Source: Microbacterium caowuchunii (GTDB lineage Bacteria > Actinomycetota > Actinomycetes > Actinomycetales > Microbacteriaceae). Taken from it: DNA of 64,000 nt. Positions within the stretch are counted from its first letter, which is position 1. Each line of letters opens with the position of its first letter. The stretch spans positions 806,001 to 870,000 of the forward strand of contig NZ_CP044231.1 of assembly GCF_008727755.1 (NCBI RefSeq), read 5' to 3'. The notes under the pieces are model-generated. The model saw only the letters and a program-made list of their open reading frames with translations. It searched no databases and was not told the origin of the DNA. Positions 34,041-42,351 of this stretch are shown here, piece by piece. The position numbers and the translations under genes were made by a program.

Positions 34041-34085
34041 CACGGATCGGCCGCCGCGGGCGAACCCGTCGACGGCCGATCCGTG
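34041..34085 (-). terminator. Terminator of the FAS1 gene
   Basis: A perfect 13-bp stem (34041-34053 with 34073-34085) 11 bases after the FAS1 stop codon on the minus strand. Confidence 0.8.
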
Positions 34086-34096
34086 GAAGTAGCGGA

Positions 34097-34747
34097 TCAA
34101 GCCGGGGGCATCAGCACCTCGTCGATCAGGTAGACCGTGGCGTTGGAGGTCTGCACGCCGCCGCAGATGACGCTCGCGGAGCCGTTCACCATGATCGCGT
34201 CGCCGCTGCCGGTGACTTCCACATCCTGACCCTCGACGGTCGTGTGCGTTCCGTCGATCTCGTCCGGGCTCACCTGACCGGGCACCACGTGGTAGGTGAG
34301 GATCTTCGTCAGCAGCTCGGCGTCGGTGGAAAGCGTGTCGAGCGTCGCCTGGTCGAGGAGGGCGAAGGCGTCGTCCACGGGGGCGAAGACGGTGAACTCG
34401 CCGCCGTTGAGCGTGTCGACGAGGTTGACCTCGGGGTTCAGCTGACCGCTGACAGCTGCCGTGAGCGTGGTCAGGAGCGGGTTGTTGGCGGCAGCCGTGG
34501 CGACCGGGTCCATGGCCATTCCCTCGACCGAGCCCGCGCCATCCGGCACCTCTTCGGCGTAGGCCGCGCAACCGGGGCCGACGAGGTCGCCCATGGCCGA
34601 TTCGGTCTCCATGGTCTCCGACTCGGACGCCATGGGCGCCGAGGACGTCTCGGTCGTCTCGGCCGAACCGCTACAGCCCGCGAGCGCGAGCGCACCCACG
34701 AAAGCGAGAGAGATACCGGCTGTGATCTTCTTCTTGGTGGTGAGCAT
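34097..34747 (-). CDS. Fasciclin (FAS1) domain lipoprotein
   Basis: A 216-residue lipoprotein. Signal peptide with lipobox ALAGC (Cys near 25), then a Ser/Thr/Glu-rich linker (~26-50) and one FAS1 domain (~75-215) with the H1 box [14 protein letters not shown] and the YH motif [14 protein letters not shown]1 proteins mediate adhesion. It is divergent from sigK-rskA; in M. tuberculosis the FAS1 proteins MPT70/MPT83 are the main SigK targets, so co-regulation is likely. GGAGGAAG precedes the ATG. Confidence 0.93.
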   Translation of the reverse strand: MLTTKKKITAGISLAFVGALALAGCSGSAETTETSSAPMASESETMETESAMGDLVGPGCAAYAEEVPDGAGSVEGMAMDPVATAAANNPLLTTLTAAVSGQLNPEVNLVDTLNGGEFTVFAPVDDAFALLDQATLDTLSTDAELLTKILTYHVVPGQVSPDEIDGTHTTVEGQDVEVTGSGDAIMVNGSASVICGGVQTSNATVYLIDEVLMPPA

Positions 34748-34836
34748 GACTTCCTCCGATGTACCGACCCCGAGAGGTCCTCTGTACGGATGGGGCGGTG
34801 CGTCCCATCCCGCCGCGACCGCGACGTTCACGAGGC

Positions 34837-34863
34837 ATTCGGGGAGCGATCGAGATCGGATTG
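34837..34863 (-). promoter_or_regulatory. Candidate SigK-type promoter for the FAS1 gene
   Basis: CAATCC (34863-34858), 15-base spacer, CCGAAT (34842-34837) on the minus strand. It resembles the mycobacterial SigK consensus CCATCC / CCGAAT, with one mismatch and a slightly short spacer. It would leave a ~90-base 5' leader. Confidence 0.35.
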
Positions 34864-34933
34864 CACGGAACGGGTAAATCGTTCCCGCGCAAGGGTCCCG
34901 GTCCGGTCGGGGCGCGTGGGGCATGCTGGACCA

Positions 34934-35524
34934 ATGGTGATCGACGGCATCGACGTCCCGGATGACGGGAGCGGGTCGGTCGACCACGTCGGTGAGCTGA
35001 TCCAGCGGGTCGCCGGTGGGGACCAGAACGCGTTCGCCCGCCTGTACGACATGCTCTCGCCCCGCGTGTTCGGACTCATCCTCCGTGTGCTCGTGGATCG
35101 GGCCCAGAGCGAGGAGGTGCTGCAGGAGGTCTTCCTCGAAGTGTGGCAATCCGCCGCCCGGTTCGTTCCGAATAGGGGACAGGGAAGGTCGTGGGTGCTC
35201 ACGATGGCGCACCGACGTGCGGTGGACCGCGTCCGCGCCGCGCAGTCGAGGGCCGATCGGGACGTGCGTGTGGGCTTCCGTGACCTGGAGGTCCCGCATG
35301 ATGGCGTGGCCGAGCAGGTGGAGTTGAGAATAGAGGGGAAGCGGGTGGCCCAGGCCCTTGCGGAGCTGCCCGAGGCTCAGCGCGAGGCGATCACCCTCGC
35401 GTACTACGGCGGCTACTCTCAGAGCGAGATCGCGGCTCTGCTGGGGTCACCGCTCGGGACCGTGAAGACCAGGATGCGGGACGGCCTGTCCCGACTGAGG
35501 AGCAGCATGGGGGTGACGCCATGA
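34934..35524 (+). CDS. sigK: ECF sigma factor SigK
   Basis: A 196-residue ECF sigma factor. Region 2 ([20 protein letters not shown], then [15 protein letters not shown]) binds the -10 and core polymerase. Region 4 ([20 protein letters not shown], then [20 protein letters not shown]) binds the -35. The short unique N-terminus is normal for SigK. Its stop overlaps rskA (ATGA), the standard sigma/anti-sigma arrangement. CATGCT ends seven bases before the ATG, a weak leaderless match. Confidence 0.93.
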   Translation: MVIDGIDVPDDGSGSVDHVGELIQRVAGGDQNAFARLYDMLSPRVFGLILRVLVDRAQSEEVLQEVFLEVWQSAARFVPNRGQGRSWVLTMAHRRAVDRVRAAQSRADRDVRVGFRDLEVPHDGVAEQVELRIEGKRVAQALAELPEAQREAITLAYYGGYSQSEIAALLGSPLGTVKTRMRDGLSRLRSSMGVTP

Positions 35525-36429
35525 GTGAACGGGATTTCGACGAACTGTCGGCGGGTGACGCCCTGCACGCGCTGACCCCCGACGACGAGCGGGCTCTGCG
35601 TGACACCCTCGCGACCGAGCCCGCACTCCAGGAGCGTCTCGACGCCGACCGGGAGGCCGCATCCCTCCTCGCCGAGCGGGTCCCCGAGGTCGTTCCTCCC
35701 GCGGGGATCCGTGACGCCCTCCTCGCCCGGATCGCCGTGACCCCGCAGGATGCCCCGCCGCCGCGGGACGCGCCGTCGCAGGAGGGCGCCCGCCCGCACT
35801 CGAAGGCCGGGGACGAGCGCCCGCATTCGGCGGACGGGGATGCCCGCCCGCATTCGGCCGACGCGCGCGCGCACTCGGGCCCGGAGACCGGGGGCGCCAG
35901 CCCGCATTCGGCCCCGGAGGACACCCGCCCGCATTCCGCCGGCGGAAGCACCCCTTCCGATGCGCCGCGACGGGGATGGGGCACGCGTGCGTGGTTCGCG
36001 CTCGCCGCCTGCCTGGTGCTGATCATCGGCATCGGAGGTGCGGTCGCGGTGGTCTCGCAGCAACTGAACCGGCCCGAACCGGTCGTCGCTCTGGAACGGA
36101 TCGAGAGCGCCGCGGACGCACAGTCCGCAGCGGCGACGGTGGACGGCGGAGGGGAAGCCGTCCTGCACTGGTCGCCCAGCCTCGGCGAGGCCGTCCTGGT
36201 GTCGGACGACCTACCCACCATCCCCGAGGACAAGACCTACGAGCTCTGGTACCTCCGGGATGGTGAACCGATCTCGGCCGGTGTCTTCGCCGTGGACGAC
36301 GGTGACGCCACCGCGATCCTCGGCGGGGAGATGCACGAGGGCGACACGATCGCGATCACGGTGGAACCGTCGGGCGGGGCGCCCGGCGGAATCCCCACAG
36401 GTAGCCCGATCGTCGCGATCGCCACGTAG
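35521..36429 (+). CDS. rskA: Anti-sigma-K factor RskA with His-rich repeat linker
   Basis: A 302-residue single-pass membrane anti-sigma factor. Residues ~1-75 are the cytoplasmic anti-sigma domain (FDELSAGDALHALTPDDERA). One transmembrane helix (~154-176, FALAACLVLIIGIGGAVAVV) follows, then the extracytoplasmic RskA domain (KTYELWYLRDGEPISAGVF). It holds SigK inactive until regulated proteolysis releases it. Unusually, the linker between the anti-sigma domain and the membrane (~88-141) is a run of six (R/A/S)(P/A)HS units, lengthening the protein well beyond the usual ~240 residues. Confidence 0.93.
   Translation: MSERDFDELSAGDALHALTPDDERALRDTLATEPALQERLDADREAASLLAERVPEVVPPAGIRDALLARIAVTPQDAPPPRDAPSQEGARPHSKAGDERPHSADGDARPHSADARAHSGPETGGASPHSAPEDTRPHSAGGSTPSDAPRRGWGTRAWFALAACLVLIIGIGGAVAVVSQQLNRPEPVVALERIESAADAQSAAATVDGGGEAVLHWSPSLGEAVLVSDDLPTIPEDKTYELWYLRDGEPISAGVFAVDDGDATAILGGEMHEGDTIAITVEPSGGAPGGIPTGSPIVAIAT
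35782..35943 (+). repeat. Coding minisatellite in rskA
   Basis: Six imperfect repeats built on CGCCCGCATTCGG-like units, spaced mostly 27-30 bases, encode RPHS-type tetrapeptides separated by acidic residues. The count is likely to vary between strains. Confidence 0.8.
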
Positions 36430-36439
36430 CCTGGTAGGG

Positions 36440-37078
36440 ATGACCGACGACGCCACACGCTTCCACAAACCCGTCCGCCGCCCCGCGGAACTGTTCGACC
36501 GGATCTTCCCCGCCGAGGACCCGGCCGAGGTGTCCCGTGTCGCCCACACCACCGCATCCGCCCTGCTGACGCGGGTGCGTGCGGATCCGGATGCGGGCAC
36601 CGTCGACCGCCTCGTGGCGTTCACCGACGACCACGGCATCGACGACATCGCCGAGCTGTGGTCGCGTGCGCCGGCGCGCTCGCTGCCGGGTGCCCTGTGG
36701 CGGCTGTACCTGCTGCAGGTGATGATCCACGACGACCCGCGCACCGCCGCCTTCCTCTACGAGCGCGGCCGCGGGGAGCTCGCGTCCGCCGACGTGATCG
36801 TCGCGGGGGCTCCCGCGCCGGCCGGGCCGGAAGAACTCGTGGCGTTGATCGACACGATCATGCGGGGCCTGTTCCAGGGGGATTTCGCGGTCGCCCTGGA
36901 GCGCGCCGCGGCCTTCTGCCGCGTCGTCGCCTCCGGCTCGACACATCTCGCGGACGACTACGAAGCGACCGAACCGCAGCGGGGGTCGGCCCTGACGACG
37001 CGTGCCCTCCGGCTGGCCACCTACGCCGAGGACCTCTCCGCCTGCGCCGCGCTCTGGCGTCGGGACTCCCTGACCTGA
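36440..37078 (+). CDS. Conserved hypothetical protein
   Basis: A 212-residue soluble, helix-rich protein beginning MTDDATRFHKPVRRPAELFD, then RIFPAEDPAEVSRVAHTTAS. The repeated helices (TVDRLVAFTDDHGIDDIAEL, LPGALWRLYLLQVMIHDD) look like a TPR/HEAT-like all-alpha scaffold. I see no catalytic motif. I recall similar actinobacterial proteins of this length without experimental function. A TAGCCT hexamer lies eight bases before the ATG, so it may have its own near-leaderless promoter just after rskA. Confidence 0.85.
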   Translation: MTDDATRFHKPVRRPAELFDRIFPAEDPAEVSRVAHTTASALLTRVRADPDAGTVDRLVAFTDDHGIDDIAELWSRAPARSLPGALWRLYLLQVMIHDDPRTAAFLYERGRGELASADVIVAGAPAPAGPEELVALIDTIMRGLFQGDFAVALERAAAFCRVVASGSTHLADDYEATEPQRGSALTTRALRLATYAEDLSACAALWRRDSLT

Positions 37079-37165
37079 GCGGGCCGGGATCTGCCTGGCC
37101 TGAGCGGACGGATCTGCCTGGCTTGAGCGGACGGATCTGCCTGGCTTGAGCGGGCCCGCCTGGCC
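37076..37165. repeat. 23-bp tandem repeat after the hypothetical gene
   Basis: Units starting TGAGCGG and containing GGATCTGCCTGGC recur at 37076 (25 bp), 37101 (23 bp), 37124 (23 bp) and, partially, 37147. The first unit starts on the stop codon of the upstream gene. The rest of the 362-base gap to 37440 has GC-rich inverted stretches but no gene. Confidence 0.85.
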
Positions 37166-37428
37166 GCGGCGGGATCTGCCGGGAGCGGTGGGTAGTCGTC
37201 AGCGTCGGCGGCGGGGGCTCGCGGATCCGGGCGGGCGTGCTCAGCATGGCCTCGGCGGCAGGATCCGGCCCCGGGCAACGGCGCGAAGCGCCCGGGAAAA
37301 GGAAGCGCCAGGCCGCAGAAACGCCTCTCGGCGCAAGGCCGCTCGCAGCGGCAGATTTTGGAGCCCGGGGTTACTGCGGCCCGGCTGTTCCAGTGTAACG
37401 GCACGGCGCCCCCGCGCATTCCCCCGAC

Positions 37429-37434
37429 TAGGCT
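37429..37434 (+). promoter_or_regulatory. -10 hexamer of the PabC-like gene, leaderless
   Basis: TAGGCT, ending seven bases before ATG 37441. The sequence between is CTGGGG, too close to act as a ribosome-binding site. Confidence 0.5.
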
Positions 37435-37440
37435 CTGGGG

Positions 37441-38325
37441 ATGGCCTGGCGTTTCGCGCTCCTGATCGAGCCCGCAGCATCCGACGAGTCCCGTGCGGAT
37501 TTCGCCGACACGCTCACTCCCATCGATCCGTCCGCTCCGGCGCTGAGTATCGGCGAGCTGAGCACGCAGCGTGGCGACGGGATCTTCGAGTCGATCGGTG
37601 TCGTGGACGCGCACCCACAGGAGGTGCAGGCGCATCTGGAGCGGCTCGCGCACTCCGCGCGCGTGTGCGACCTGCCCGCGCCGAATCTCGCGCAGTGGGC
37701 GCAGGCCGTGTCGGTGGCCGCGGCGCAGTGCCCGCCGGGGGAGTGCGTGATCAAGCTCATCCTCAGCCGCGGGGTCGAGCACGGACCCGCACCGACCGCG
37801 TGGGTGACGGTCGCCTCGGCCGCCGACAACACGGCTGCCCGCGAGAACGGCGTGCGCGTGGTCGTCCTGGACCGCGGGTTCGACAGCGGCGCGCCGGCAC
37901 GGGCGCCGTGGCTCCTGCTCGGAGCGAAGACCCTCTCGTATGCGCCGAACATGGCCGCGCTTCGCGAGGCCCGCCGTCGCGGGGCGGATGACGCCGTCTT
38001 CGTCTCGAGCGACGGCGTCCTCCTCGAAGGACCGACGTCGTCCCTCGTCCTGCGGCAGGGCGACCGCTTCGTCACCCCCGCGCCGGGTGCCGGCATCCTG
38101 CACGGGACGACCCAGCTGAGTCTGTTCGCCCACCTCGAGGATCGCGGTTTCGAGACCGCGTACGAGACGCTGCCGACGGCGGCGCTGTTCGAGGCGGATG
38201 CGGCATGGCTCGTCTCCAGCGTCAGGCTCGCGGCCGGCATCACCGCCGTCGACGACGCGCCGCTGCCGTACGACGCCGCCTTCACGCGGGAGCTGAACGA
38301 CTACCTGCTCTCGCCCAGGTCCTGA
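37441..38325 (+). CDS. pabC: Aminotransferase class IV, probable 4-amino-4-deoxychorismate lyase
   Basis: A 294-residue fold-type IV PLP enzyme. The Schiff-base lysine is in LLGAKTLSYAPNM, and the phosphate/carboxylate region is LLEGPTSSLVL. The start GDGIFESIGV matches PabC/IlvE-type N-termini. PabC makes 4-aminobenzoate for folate; D-amino-acid or branched-chain aminotransferases share the fold, so the substrate is inferred from length and overall pattern. Leaderless start. Confidence 0.8.
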   Translation: MAWRFALLIEPAASDESRADFADTLTPIDPSAPALSIGELSTQRGDGIFESIGVVDAHPQEVQAHLERLAHSARVCDLPAPNLAQWAQAVSVAAAQCPPGECVIKLILSRGVEHGPAPTAWVTVASAADNTAARENGVRVVVLDRGFDSGAPARAPWLLLGAKTLSYAPNMAALREARRRGADDAVFVSSDGVLLEGPTSSLVLRQGDRFVTPAPGAGILHGTTQLSLFAHLEDRGFETAYETLPTAALFEADAAWLVSSVRLAAGITAVDDAPLPYDAAFTRELNDYLLSPRS

Positions 38326-38364
38326 CCCGTCCGCATCCGCGCTTCGTGGATCGGGTCGCGCCAT

Positions 38365-38436
38365 CCCGTTCGGTTCAGTGCACCCCGTCCCGTTCGGTCC
38401 CGTGCACAACGGCCCGTTCGGTCCCGTGCACAACGG
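38365..38436. repeat. Three 24-bp tandem repeats
   Basis: Units at 38365-38388, 38389-38412 and 38413-38436, each starting CCCGTTCGGT; the last two are identical and end in GCACAACGG. That end is also the left arm of the 82-bp element beginning at 38428, so the tandem array and the element merge. Confidence 0.85.
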
Positions 38437-38509
38437 CGGGGATCTCCCGCGCCACGCCGGTCCGGGATGCTGTGGCACGGGGTGTCGGTCATGATCTCCG
38501 CCGTTGTGC
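38428..38509 (+). repeat. 82-bp inverted-repeat element, copy 1
   Basis: Ends GCACAACGGCGGGGATC and GATCTCCGCCGTTGTGC are near-perfect inverted repeats. Next to the right end is GGGGTGTCGGTCAT. The centre has TCCGGGATG. Same length and orientation as the copies at 39138 and 40294. Confidence 0.85.
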
Positions 38510-38596
38510 GCCCGTGAATCCGCGCCGCGCCGCGCCGCACCGCGCCCAGCGATCGTAGCCACCGCGCCCACCGCCCGCGTCCGCCGGTCCGCAGCT

Positions 38597-39097
38597 TCAC
38601 ACGGTCATGCTCAAGACGATGCGGCGTGAACGGCCCGCCGTGCGATCGTCCTCGACGCGCTGCATCCCGATCTTGGTGGCGACGCGCTCAGATGCCCGAT
38701 TCTCCGGGTGGATGATGGCGATCAGCTCCCGCACGTCGAGTTCCTCGGCGACGAGGTCGCGGCATGCCGCAGCCGCCTCTGTCGCGATGCCCCGCCCCTG
38801 CCATTCCGGGACGACGTGGTACCCCACTTCGAGCCGGTGGAACCCGTTGACGTCCTGCCAGGTGAGGCCGCAATCCCCGATGAAGGCGCCCGTGTGCGTC
38901 TCGATGATCCAGAGTCCGTACCCGTGCTCGGAGTAGTTGCGCTCGTTCCATGCGATCCACGCAGCTGCTTCTTCGCGGGTCTTGGGCGCGGGGTAGTAAT
39001 GCATGACGTCCGGGTCGCCGAGGAGACGAGCCATCGCGTCCAGGTCGGACGGCCCCATCCGGCGGAAGCGGAGTCTGGCGGTATCCCGGGGAAGCAC
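38597..39097 (-). CDS. GNAT-family N-acetyltransferase (RimJ/RimL type)
   Basis: A 166-residue acetyltransferase. The chain begins LPRDTARLRFRRMGPSDLDA, then YGLWIIETHTGAFIGDCGLT, VGYHVVPEWQGRGIATEAA (the acetyl-CoA pyrophosphate loop, Q-G-R-G-I-A) and IHPENRASERVATKIGM. RimJ/RimL relatives acetylate protein N-termini, antibiotics or small amines; the acceptor is unknown. I chose GTG 39097 because TATCTT (39109-39104) ends exactly seven bases before it; a longer start has no homology and would overlap the 82-bp element. Confidence 0.9.
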   Translation of the reverse strand: MLPRDTARLRFRRMGPSDLDAMARLLGDPDVMHYYPAPKTREEAAAWIAWNERNYSEHGYGLWIIETHTGAFIGDCGLTWQDVNGFHRLEVGYHVVPEWQGRGIATEAAAACRDLVAEELDVRELIAIIHPENRASERVATKIGMQRVEDDRTAGRSRRIVLSMTV

Positions 39098-39103
39098 CTC
39101 AGC

Positions 39104-39109
39104 AAGATA
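39104..39109 (-). promoter_or_regulatory. -10 hexamer of the GNAT gene, leaderless
   Basis: TATCTT on the minus strand, with the same seven-base distance to GTG 39097 as seen at eight other genes. Confidence 0.5.
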
Positions 39110-39137
39110 TCGGACGGCCGCGCGCGCCACCTGTGAC

Positions 39138-39219
39138 GCACAACTGCGGAGACCGCCAGTGCCCTCCCGCTTCCGGATGGAGGTGCGCGGGGTGTCGCTC
39201 ATGATCTCCGCCGTTGTGC
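39138..39219 (+). repeat. 82-bp inverted-repeat element, copy 2
   Basis: Left end GCACAACTGCGGAGAC, right end GATCTCCGCCGTTGTGC, with GGGGTGTCGCTCAT before the right arm and TTCCGGATGG in the middle. It lies upstream of the GNAT gene. Confidence 0.85.
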
Positions 39220-39301
39220 GCCGGTGCCGGGCATGTCACCGGCCCCGCGCCGGTCGTGCGGCGGGCGTGCGGCGGGCGCCGTCCCGACCCCGGGGCGACG
39301 A

Positions 39302-40141
39302 TCAGCGGTGGTGCCCGGCGTGGACCGCGCCGAGGATCGCGCGTTCGACCAGGTCCCAGTCGTGCACGATCATCGCGTAGTCGAACCTCAGGGTGACGTA
39401 GCCCCAGGCGGCGGCGTTGGCATCCCGGACGAGATCCTTGTGACGCAGGGGCGCGGATGCGTGATTCAGCCCGCCATCGGCCTCCACGAGCAGCCGATCG
39501 CCGATGAGCAGGTCGACGATCCCGACGGACGGGATCCGGGCCTGGGTCCTCACCTGGAGCCCATGATCGCGCAGCCGCCAGCGCAGCAGCGACTCGATTC
39601 CGCTGTCGGCATCCGTCCGGGCGAAGGCGATCGCCGTCCGTCCCGCCTCGTTCGTATTGCAGCGCAGCCAGGTGAGATCGGCCGAACTGAGCATGCCCTG
39701 TCGAAGTGCCGACTCGAGCGAGACGAAGAAGTGCTCGGTGCCGCGGCACATCAGAAGCTGACGCAGCAGGCGCGCGACGGATGGGATGTCGAATCGATCG
39801 CCGCTCGCGGCGTCCCAGTGCGCGATGCAGGCGCACCCGGGCACCCCCGCCGTGGACGACGGATGCTGCCGATGCGCCCCCGGCAGCATCCACACGTGCA
39901 GGTCCGGGGCGTCATCGAGCACCCACACGCCGCGGTGGCGCAGCCCGGAGACGCAGGCGAGCGACCCGCCGTGGGTCGCCGCGGCGCGCACGTCGACGCA
40001 CGTGCCGCTCACCGCGTACACACCCCGGCGGAGTCGGATGAGGCTTCCGATGTCGAGCTGGGACTCCAGCTGGGAGCGGGACAACCCGCCGGCCCGCAGC
40101 TGCGCATACGTCTGGATCACCGGTCCCGTCGTCGCGCACAT
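39302..40141 (-). CDS. AbiEi-like N-terminal domain plus DUF559 endonuclease-like domain
   Basis: A 279-residue protein. The N-terminal ~60 residues (LRAGGLSRSQLESQLDIGSL, then IRLRRGVYAV) are the winged-helix domain found in AbiEi type IV antitoxins. The C-terminal ~110 residues match DUF559, a very-short-patch-repair/PD-(D/E)XK fold: VDLLIGDRLLVEADGG, then RDANAAAWGYVTLRFDY. Such proteins are common in actinobacteria, and no toxin partner is adjacent, so an abortive-infection role is not shown. It is flanked by copies 2 and 3 of the 82-bp element. Confidence 0.85.
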   Translation of the reverse strand: MCATTGPVIQTYAQLRAGGLSRSQLESQLDIGSLIRLRRGVYAVSGTCVDVRAAATHGGSLACVSGLRHRGVWVLDDAPDLHVWMLPGAHRQHPSSTAGVPGCACIAHWDAASGDRFDIPSVARLLRQLLMCRGTEHFFVSLESALRQGMLSSADLTWLRCNTNEAGRTAIAFARTDADSGIESLLRWRLRDHGLQVRTQARIPSVGIVDLLIGDRLLVEADGGLNHASAPLRHKDLVRDANAAAWGYVTLRFDYAMIVHDWDLVERAILGAVHAGHHR

Positions 40142-40293
40142 GTCTCCAGGCTGGCCGGCACCGCATCCCGTCGCCGTGCCGTGGCCGAACCCGTGAACAG
40201 ATGGCGCGGGTCACCGCCTGGGGAGGAAGCATCCCCCCTGCGCGGCGTCCGGGGTGGGTCCCGGGGTCCCGGGAACCGTGCCGCCGAATCCGC

Positions 40294-40375
40294 GCACAGT
40301 GGCGGAGATGGGTGGCGACACGCCGTGTCCGGATGCGGGTGGCCGGGGTGTCGGTCGGGATCTGTGCCGTTGTGC
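40294..40375 (+). repeat. 82-bp inverted-repeat element, copy 3
   Basis: Left end GCACAGTGGCGGAGAT, right end GATCTGTGCCGTTGTGC, more diverged, with GGGGTGTCGGTC before the right arm and TGTCCGGATGC in the middle. It lies between the DUF559 gene and pstB. Confidence 0.8.
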
Positions 40376-40380
40376 CGGGG

Positions 40381-40437
40381 TGGGCCAGCCCGGGCCAGCC
40401 CGGGCCAGCCCGGCGCCCGAGGCCGGCGCCCGAGGCG
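40381..40437. repeat. Short tandem repeats near the pstB 3' end
   Basis: Three 10-bp units (C/T)GGGCCAGCC (40381-40410) are followed by two ~13-bp units GGCGCCCGAGGCC. These palindromic, GC-rich units may help terminate the pst message, whose last gene ends at 40456. Confidence 0.75.
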
Positions 40438-40455
40438 CCAACCCCCGCGGCGAGC

Positions 40456-41235
40456 TCAGCCGAAGCGGCCGGAGACGTAGTCCTCGGTGGCCTGAACGGA
40501 GGGGGTGGTGAAGATGGTCGAGGTGTTGTCGTACTCGATGAGCTTGCCCGGCTTGCCGGTGCCGGCGATGTTGAAGAAGGCCGTCTTGTCCGAGACGCGG
40601 CTGGCCTGCTGCATGTTGTGCGTCACGATCACGATCGTGTACTCGCTCTTCAGCTCGTCGATCAGCTCCTCGATCGCATAGGTCGAGATCGGGTCGAGCG
40701 CCGAACACGGCTCGTCCATGAGGAGGACGTCGGGGGAGACGGCGATGGCCCGGGCGATGCACAGGCGCTGCTGCTGGCCGCCGGAGAGTCCCGAGCCGGG
40801 CTTCTCGAGCCGGTCCTTGACCTCGTTCCAGAGGTTCGCCCCGCGCAGCGACGTCTCGACCAGGGCGTCGGCGTCCGACTTCGAGATGCGTTTGTTGTTG
40901 AGCTTCACCCCGGCCAGGACGTTCTCACGGATCGACATCGTCGGGAAGGGGTTCGGCCGCTGGAAGACCATGCCGATCTGGCGGCGCACCAGCACGGGGT
41001 CGATGCCCGGTCCGTACAGGTCGTCGCCGTCGAGCAGCACCTCGCCCTCGACGCGGGCGCCCGGGATGACCTCGTGCATGCGGTTGAGCGTGCGCAGGAA
41101 GGTGGACTTGCCGCATCCGGACGGCCCGATGAACGCGGTGACGCTGCGCGGCTCGATCTGCAGGGAGACGCCCTCCACGGCGAGGAAATCACCGTAGTAG
41201 ACGTTGAGGTCGTTGACTTCGATGCTCTTGGACAC
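40456..41235 (-). CDS. pstB: Phosphate ABC transporter ATP-binding protein
   Basis: A 259-residue ATPase with Walker [10 protein letters not shown], signature [16 protein letters not shown], Walker [14 protein letters not shown] and the H-loop VTHN. The text [13 protein letters not shown] and [18 protein letters not shown] are PstB hallmarks. It energises phosphate import with PstA and PstC. It is the last gene of pstSCAB; in other bacteria PstB also signals phosphate status to PhoU. Confidence 0.97.
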   Translation of the reverse strand: MSKSIEVNDLNVYYGDFLAVEGVSLQIEPRSVTAFIGPSGCGKSTFLRTLNRMHEVIPGARVEGEVLLDGDDLYGPGIDPVLVRRQIGMVFQRPNPFPTMSIRENVLAGVKLNNKRISKSDADALVETSLRGANLWNEVKDRLEKPGSGLSGGQQQRLCIARAIAVSPDVLLMDEPCSALDPISTYAIEELIDELKSEYTIVIVTHNMQQASRVSDKTAFFNIAGTGKPGKLIEYDNTSTIFTTPSVQATEDYVSGRFG

Positions 41236-41253
41236 GAGGTTCCTTCGGTGTGA

Positions 41254-42351
41254 TCAGCGGCCGGTCTTCGGCGCGAAGACCTTCGCGACGGTCCGGGCGA
41301 CGAGGTTGAGCAGCATGACGATGACGATGAGGGTGAGGGCGGCGGCCCAGGCCCGGCCGATGTACGCCTCGGGCGGGATCCCCTGGTTCATGTACTGCGT
41401 GTAGGTGAACACGGGCAGGGTCTGCATCCGCCCGTTGAAGAGGTCGTAGTTCATGGATGCGGTGAAGCCGGCCGTGATCAGCAGCGGTGCGGTCTCGCCG
41501 ATGACCCGGGAGATGGAGAGCATCACCCCGGTCGTGATGCCGGCGATCGAGGTGGGGAGGACCACCTTGAGGATGGTGAGCCACTTGGGCACACCGAGCG
41601 CGTACGCCGCCTCACGCAGCTCGTTGGGAACCAGGCGGAGCATCTCCTCGGTGGAACGCACGACGACCGGGATCATCAGCACAGCCAGCGCGACGGCGCC
41701 GATGATGCCGAGACGGACACCCGGACCGAGGAAGAGGGCGAACAGGGCGTAGGCGAAGAGCCCGGCCACGATGGAGGGGATGCCGGTCATCACGTCCACC
41801 AGGAAGGTGATGCCGCGTGCCAGGCGCTTGCCCGCCCCGTACTCGATCAGGTAGATCGCCGTGAACAGTCCGATCGGGATGGAGATCACAGCGGCCGACA
41901 GCGTGATCAGGACGGTGCCGACGACCGCGTGCAGGGCGCCGCCGCCCTCGCCGACGATGTTGCGCATCGAGTTCGAGAAGAACTCGGCGCTCCAGTTCGG
42001 GGCGCCGAGGGTGACGACCGTGAAGGCGACCGAGATGAGCGGGACCATCGCCAGGACGAACGCGGCCGAGACGATCCCGGTGACCAGGCGGTCCAGCGCC
42101 TTCCTGTGACCCTCGATGATCGCGGACAGGACGTAGATGAGGACGAGGTAGACGATCGCCGAGCAGACCATCCAGCCGGCAACGTTCACCGCATCCCCGC
42201 CTGCGGCGGCGACGATGAGGAAAAGCGCGAAGACGACCAGCAGCGTCGCGCCGAGGAGCGTCCAGGGCGCCCACTTGGGCAGCCGGCCGTTGGTGAGCCG
42301 GGTGGTCGTGCCGCCCATGGTGGTGCGCGGGGGAGTGAGGGTCGCGGTCAT
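41254..42351 (-). CDS. pstA: Phosphate ABC transporter permease PstA
   Basis: A 365-residue membrane protein. An N-terminal extension with two extra hydrophobic segments (~28-90) precedes the core permease, which has six segments and the EAA-type loop REAAYALGVPKWLTILKVVL. GIPSIVAGLFAYALF is typical for PstA. The ATG overlaps the pstC stop by one base. Eighteen bases separate it from pstB. Confidence 0.96.
   Translation of the reverse strand: MTATLTPPRTTMGGTTTRLTNGRLPKWAPWTLLGATLLVVFALFLIVAAAGGDAVNVAGWMVCSAIVYLVLIYVLSAIIEGHRKALDRLVTGIVSAAFVLAMVPLISVAFTVVTLGAPNWSAEFFSNSMRNIVGEGGGALHAVVGTVLITLSAAVISIPIGLFTAIYLIEYGAGKRLARGITFLVDVMTGIPSIVAGLFAYALFALFLGPGVRLGIIGAVALAVLMIPVVVRSTEEMLRLVPNELREAAYALGVPKWLTILKVVLPTSIAGITTGVMLSISRVIGETAPLLITAGFTASMNYDLFNGRMQTLPVFTYTQYMNQGIPPEAYIGRAWAAALTLIVIVMLLNLVARTVAKVFAPKTGR

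Noticed and set aside
36211..37247. Minus-strand open frames opposite rskA and the 212-aa gene
   Set aside because: Shadows of supported plus-strand genes, without a ribosome-binding site or domain.
37076..38509. CRISPR array
   Set aside because: The repeats are head-to-tail with no unique spacers and there are no cas genes.
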